From positions 1 through 8,054 of the forward strand of contig CALARM010001194.1 of NCBI GenBank assembly GCA_937888925.1: 8,054 nt of DNA, in the 5' to 3' direction. The position numbers and the translations under genes are program-made. The DNA is from an uncultured Synergistia bacterium. Its GTDB lineage: Bacteria; Eremiobacterota; SpSt-956; JAKJGF01. Each line of letters begins with the position of its first letter. Positions within the stretch are counted from its first letter, which is position 1. Positions 6,715 to 8,054 of this stretch are shown here, one piece after another. The notes below the pieces were generated by a model. It worked only from the letters and a program-made list of their open reading frames with translations, had not been told where the DNA came from and made no database searches.

Positions 6715-7719
6715 TTAACATATTCTCGGAAGATTTTCTCCATAAGGACGTTCCAGAATTCTACTTCCTCCTATAGATGTTTTAATAACGACTCTGCCTT
6801 TATGTTTATTTACCACTTCTCCAATAATAACAGAATCTCTGCCATATTTATGGTCTTTCATTACACTTAAAATATGTTCTGCTTCATTACCGGCACAGAT
6901 GGTTATAATTTTCCCTTCATTCGCTACTGTGAGAGGGTCAAAACCCAGTAAATCACAGGCACCTTTTACTTCTTTTCTCACAGGAATATCTTTTTCGTAG
7001 ATTACTATGCCGAGAGATGAAGCTATGGCAATTTCATTTAATGCTCCGGCCACTCCTCCTCTGGTGGGATCTTTAAAACATCTGATATGGTTTGAAGAGT
7101 TTAATATATCTTTTACCAGACCATTGAGAGGAGCTACATCACTTTCTACAGGCAGGTCCACTGTCAGCTCGCTTCTCTGTAAAAGGACTGACATTCCATG
7201 ATCTGCTATATATCCGTTTATGATGATTTTATCCCCTTCTTTTGCTCCTGACAGGGTCAGATTGTGGTCATATTCAATCACACCTATGCCTGAAGTATTT
7301 ACAAATATTTGATCTCCGCTTCCTTTTTCCACTACCTTTGTATCACCTGTAATGACAAGGACTCCTGCTTCTCTGGCTGTTTCTTCAATAGAACCTATGA
7401 TTTTTTTAAGACTTTCAATGGAAAATCCTTCTTCTATTATGAAAGCCAGTGACAGATAACGGGGATTTGCCCCTGATACGGCCAGATCGTTTACCGTACC
7501 GCATACGGAAATTTTCCCTATGTCTCCTCCCGGAAAAAACAGAGGTTTTACTACAAAGGAATCTGTCGTAAAGGCAAGTCTTTTATTCCCTATAGAAAAT
7601 ATGGCGCTGTCTTCAAGAGATGCAAGAAGGCTATTGCCGAGTTTATTTAAGATTTCTTCTTTTATTAAATTGTCTGTAAGAACTCCGCCCCCACCGTGGG
7701 CAAGCAAGATTTTTTCCAT
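6715..7719 (-). CDS. hypE: Hydrogenase maturation protein HypE (carbamoyl dehydratase)
   Basis: A cytoplasmic ATP-dependent enzyme of [NiFe]-hydrogenase maturation. In this family HypF places a carbamoyl group on the C-terminal Cys, and HypE dehydrates it to a thiocyanate that supplies the CN ligands of the active-site iron via HypC-HypD. The 334 residues match the usual length. Visible marks: N-terminal LAHGGGG (6-12), D53 in TTDSFVV, the PGGDIGK loop (63-69), CGTVNDLA with N77/D78, ITGDTKVV with D126, and KDPTRGGVAGALNE (216-229), all typical of the PurM/AIRS-fold synthetases. It ends in ENLPRIC with the substrate-carrying C334 as last residue, so it is complete. The start is ATG with a perfect GGAGG (7731-7727) seven bases upstream. 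It follows hypD after 117 bases on the same strand and is probably co-transcribed despite the repeat array between them. No missing catalytic residue was noticed. Confidence 0.97.
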   Translation of the reverse strand: MEKILLAHGGGGVLTDNLIKEEILNKLGNSLLASLEDSAIFSIGNKRLAFTTDSFVVKPLFFPGGDIGKISVCGTVNDLAVSGANPRYLSLAFIIEEGFSIESLKKIIGSIEETAREAGVLVITGDTKVVEKGSGDQIFVNTSGIGVIEYDHNLTLSGAKEGDKIIINGYIADHGMSVLLQRSELTVDLPVESDVAPLNGLVKDILNSSNHIRCFKDPTRGGVAGALNEIAIASSLGIVIYEKDIPVRKEVKGACDLLGFDPLTVANEGKIITICAGNEAEHILSVMKDHKYGRDSVIIGEVVNKHKGRVVIKTSIGGSRILERPYGENLPRIC

Positions 7720-7731
7720 CTTTAAACCTCC

Positions 7732-7811
7732 AGTTATCAGTGACCAGTTATCAGTGACCAGTGACCAGTTATCAGTGACCAGTTATCAGTGACCAGTGAC
7801 CAGTGACCAGT
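7732..7811. repeat. Tandem heptamer array of two alternating units, 11 copies
   Basis: Eleven perfect heptamers in one register from 7732 to 7808, plus a partial AGT. With A = AGTTATC and B = AGTGACC the order is A B A B B A B A B B B. The units differ at two positions (T/G and T/C). The array fills most of the 117-base hypD-hypE gap. It ends next to the GGAGG ribosome-binding site of hypE on one side and 25 bases short of the hypD stop on the other. It contains no long self-complementary stem, so it is not a terminator. The hypD reading frame closes before it, so it is not translated as part of hypD. Confidence 0.95.
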
Positions 7812-7836
7812 TTTATTACCATGTACAAACTAATTT

Positions 7837-8054
7837 TCACTCTTCACTATATTTATAATACACAGAACAACTTCCTTCCGTAGAAACCATACATGGACCT
7901 ACAGGGTTTACAGGCGTACAGACATGTCTGAACAGTTCACATTCACATGGTCTTATAAGTCCTTTAATTACTTCTCCGCAACGGCATCCTGCCGGTTCAG
8001 GCACATCAGGCATTTCTGAACCGAAAAGATTTGTTGCATCTCTATGAGAAAATT
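7837..8054 (-). CDS. hypD: Hydrogenase maturation protein HypD, C-terminal part
   Basis: The last 71 residues of a gene whose start lies beyond the window end (stop TGA 7837-7839 on the minus strand). HypD is the iron-sulfur scaffold that, with HypC, holds the Fe(CN)2CO unit while HypE and HypF supply cyanide. The tail is highly characteristic: GCRCGEVIKGL, then RPCECELF, VCTPVNPVGPCMVSTEGSC and a final VYYKYSEE. The cluster of Cys residues is the conserved C-terminal Cys-rich region where the family binds its [4Fe-4S] cluster. The gene is intact as far as seen, and it is followed by the heptamer array and hypE on the same strand. The hypD-hypE order is the common arrangement in hyp operons. 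Confidence 0.95.
   Translation of the reverse strand, partial: FSHRDATNLFGSEMPDVPEPAGCRCGEVIKGLIRPCECELFRHVCTPVNPVGPCMVSTEGSCSVYYKYSEE

Noticed and set aside
7520..7792. Plus-strand open frame running from antisense hypE into the heptamer array, giving a repetitive SDQLSVT-type tail
   Set aside because: Most of it is antisense to conserved hypE motifs, and the rest is the tandem repeat read as codons. There is no family resemblance.
7732..7811. CRISPR array or iteron-type origin
   Set aside because: The units are 7 bases with no spacers, there are no cas or replication genes nearby, and the array sits in a short gap inside a hyp operon.

Overview
The window is AT-rich bacterial DNA. It carries the 3' end of a probable outer-membrane beta-barrel gene (last residue Phe), two Hanks-type Ser/Thr kinase genes, a histidine kinase fused to a CoA-disulfide-reductase-like flavoprotein and a rhodanese, and the hypD/hypE maturation genes of a [NiFe] hydrogenase. 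This suggests a diderm, at least facultatively anaerobic, H2-metabolising bacterium with a large signalling repertoire. I cannot assign a phylum from the sequence. Low GC, PATAN-domain kinases and heptamer intergenic repeats would fit an uncultured diderm lineage, but that is only an impression.

Layout: 3-251 (+) beta-barrel C-terminus, then an intrinsic terminator at 272-306 and a promoter-like extended -10 at 394-402. 477-2069 (+) zinc ribbon, Ser/Thr kinase, coiled coil, PATAN (DUF4388) and a winged-helix-like tail. 2141-3949 (-) is a convergent paralogue with Ser/Thr kinase, PATAN, winged-helix-like segment and response-regulator receiver domain. 3950-4142 is the AT-rich leader of that gene. 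4143-6569 (-) soluble histidine kinase, CoA-disulfide reductase and rhodanese in one chain. 6570-6714 leader with promoter and a degenerate heptamer repeat. 6715-7719 (-) hypE. 7720-7836 a tandem heptamer array. 7837-8054 (-) C-terminus of hypD, continuing beyond the window.

How the genes may work together: hypD and hypE form the hydrogenase cyanide-ligand synthesis unit and are probably co-transcribed. The three signalling genes have separate leaders, each with a TGnTATAAT element. The most interesting reading is a redox or sulfane-sulfur responsive histidine kinase. Its sensor would be the C-terminal flavoprotein-rhodanese half, and its phosphoryl acceptor could be the receiver domain of the neighbouring Ser/Thr kinase. 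That would couple two-component signalling to Hanks-kinase signalling. The circuit is inference; the domain fusions are read directly from the translated sequence.

Three intergenic gaps on the minus-strand side hold heptamer repeats with a common GTGA core (on one strand or the other). They range from two copies at 4129-4142 to eleven perfect copies at 7732-7808.
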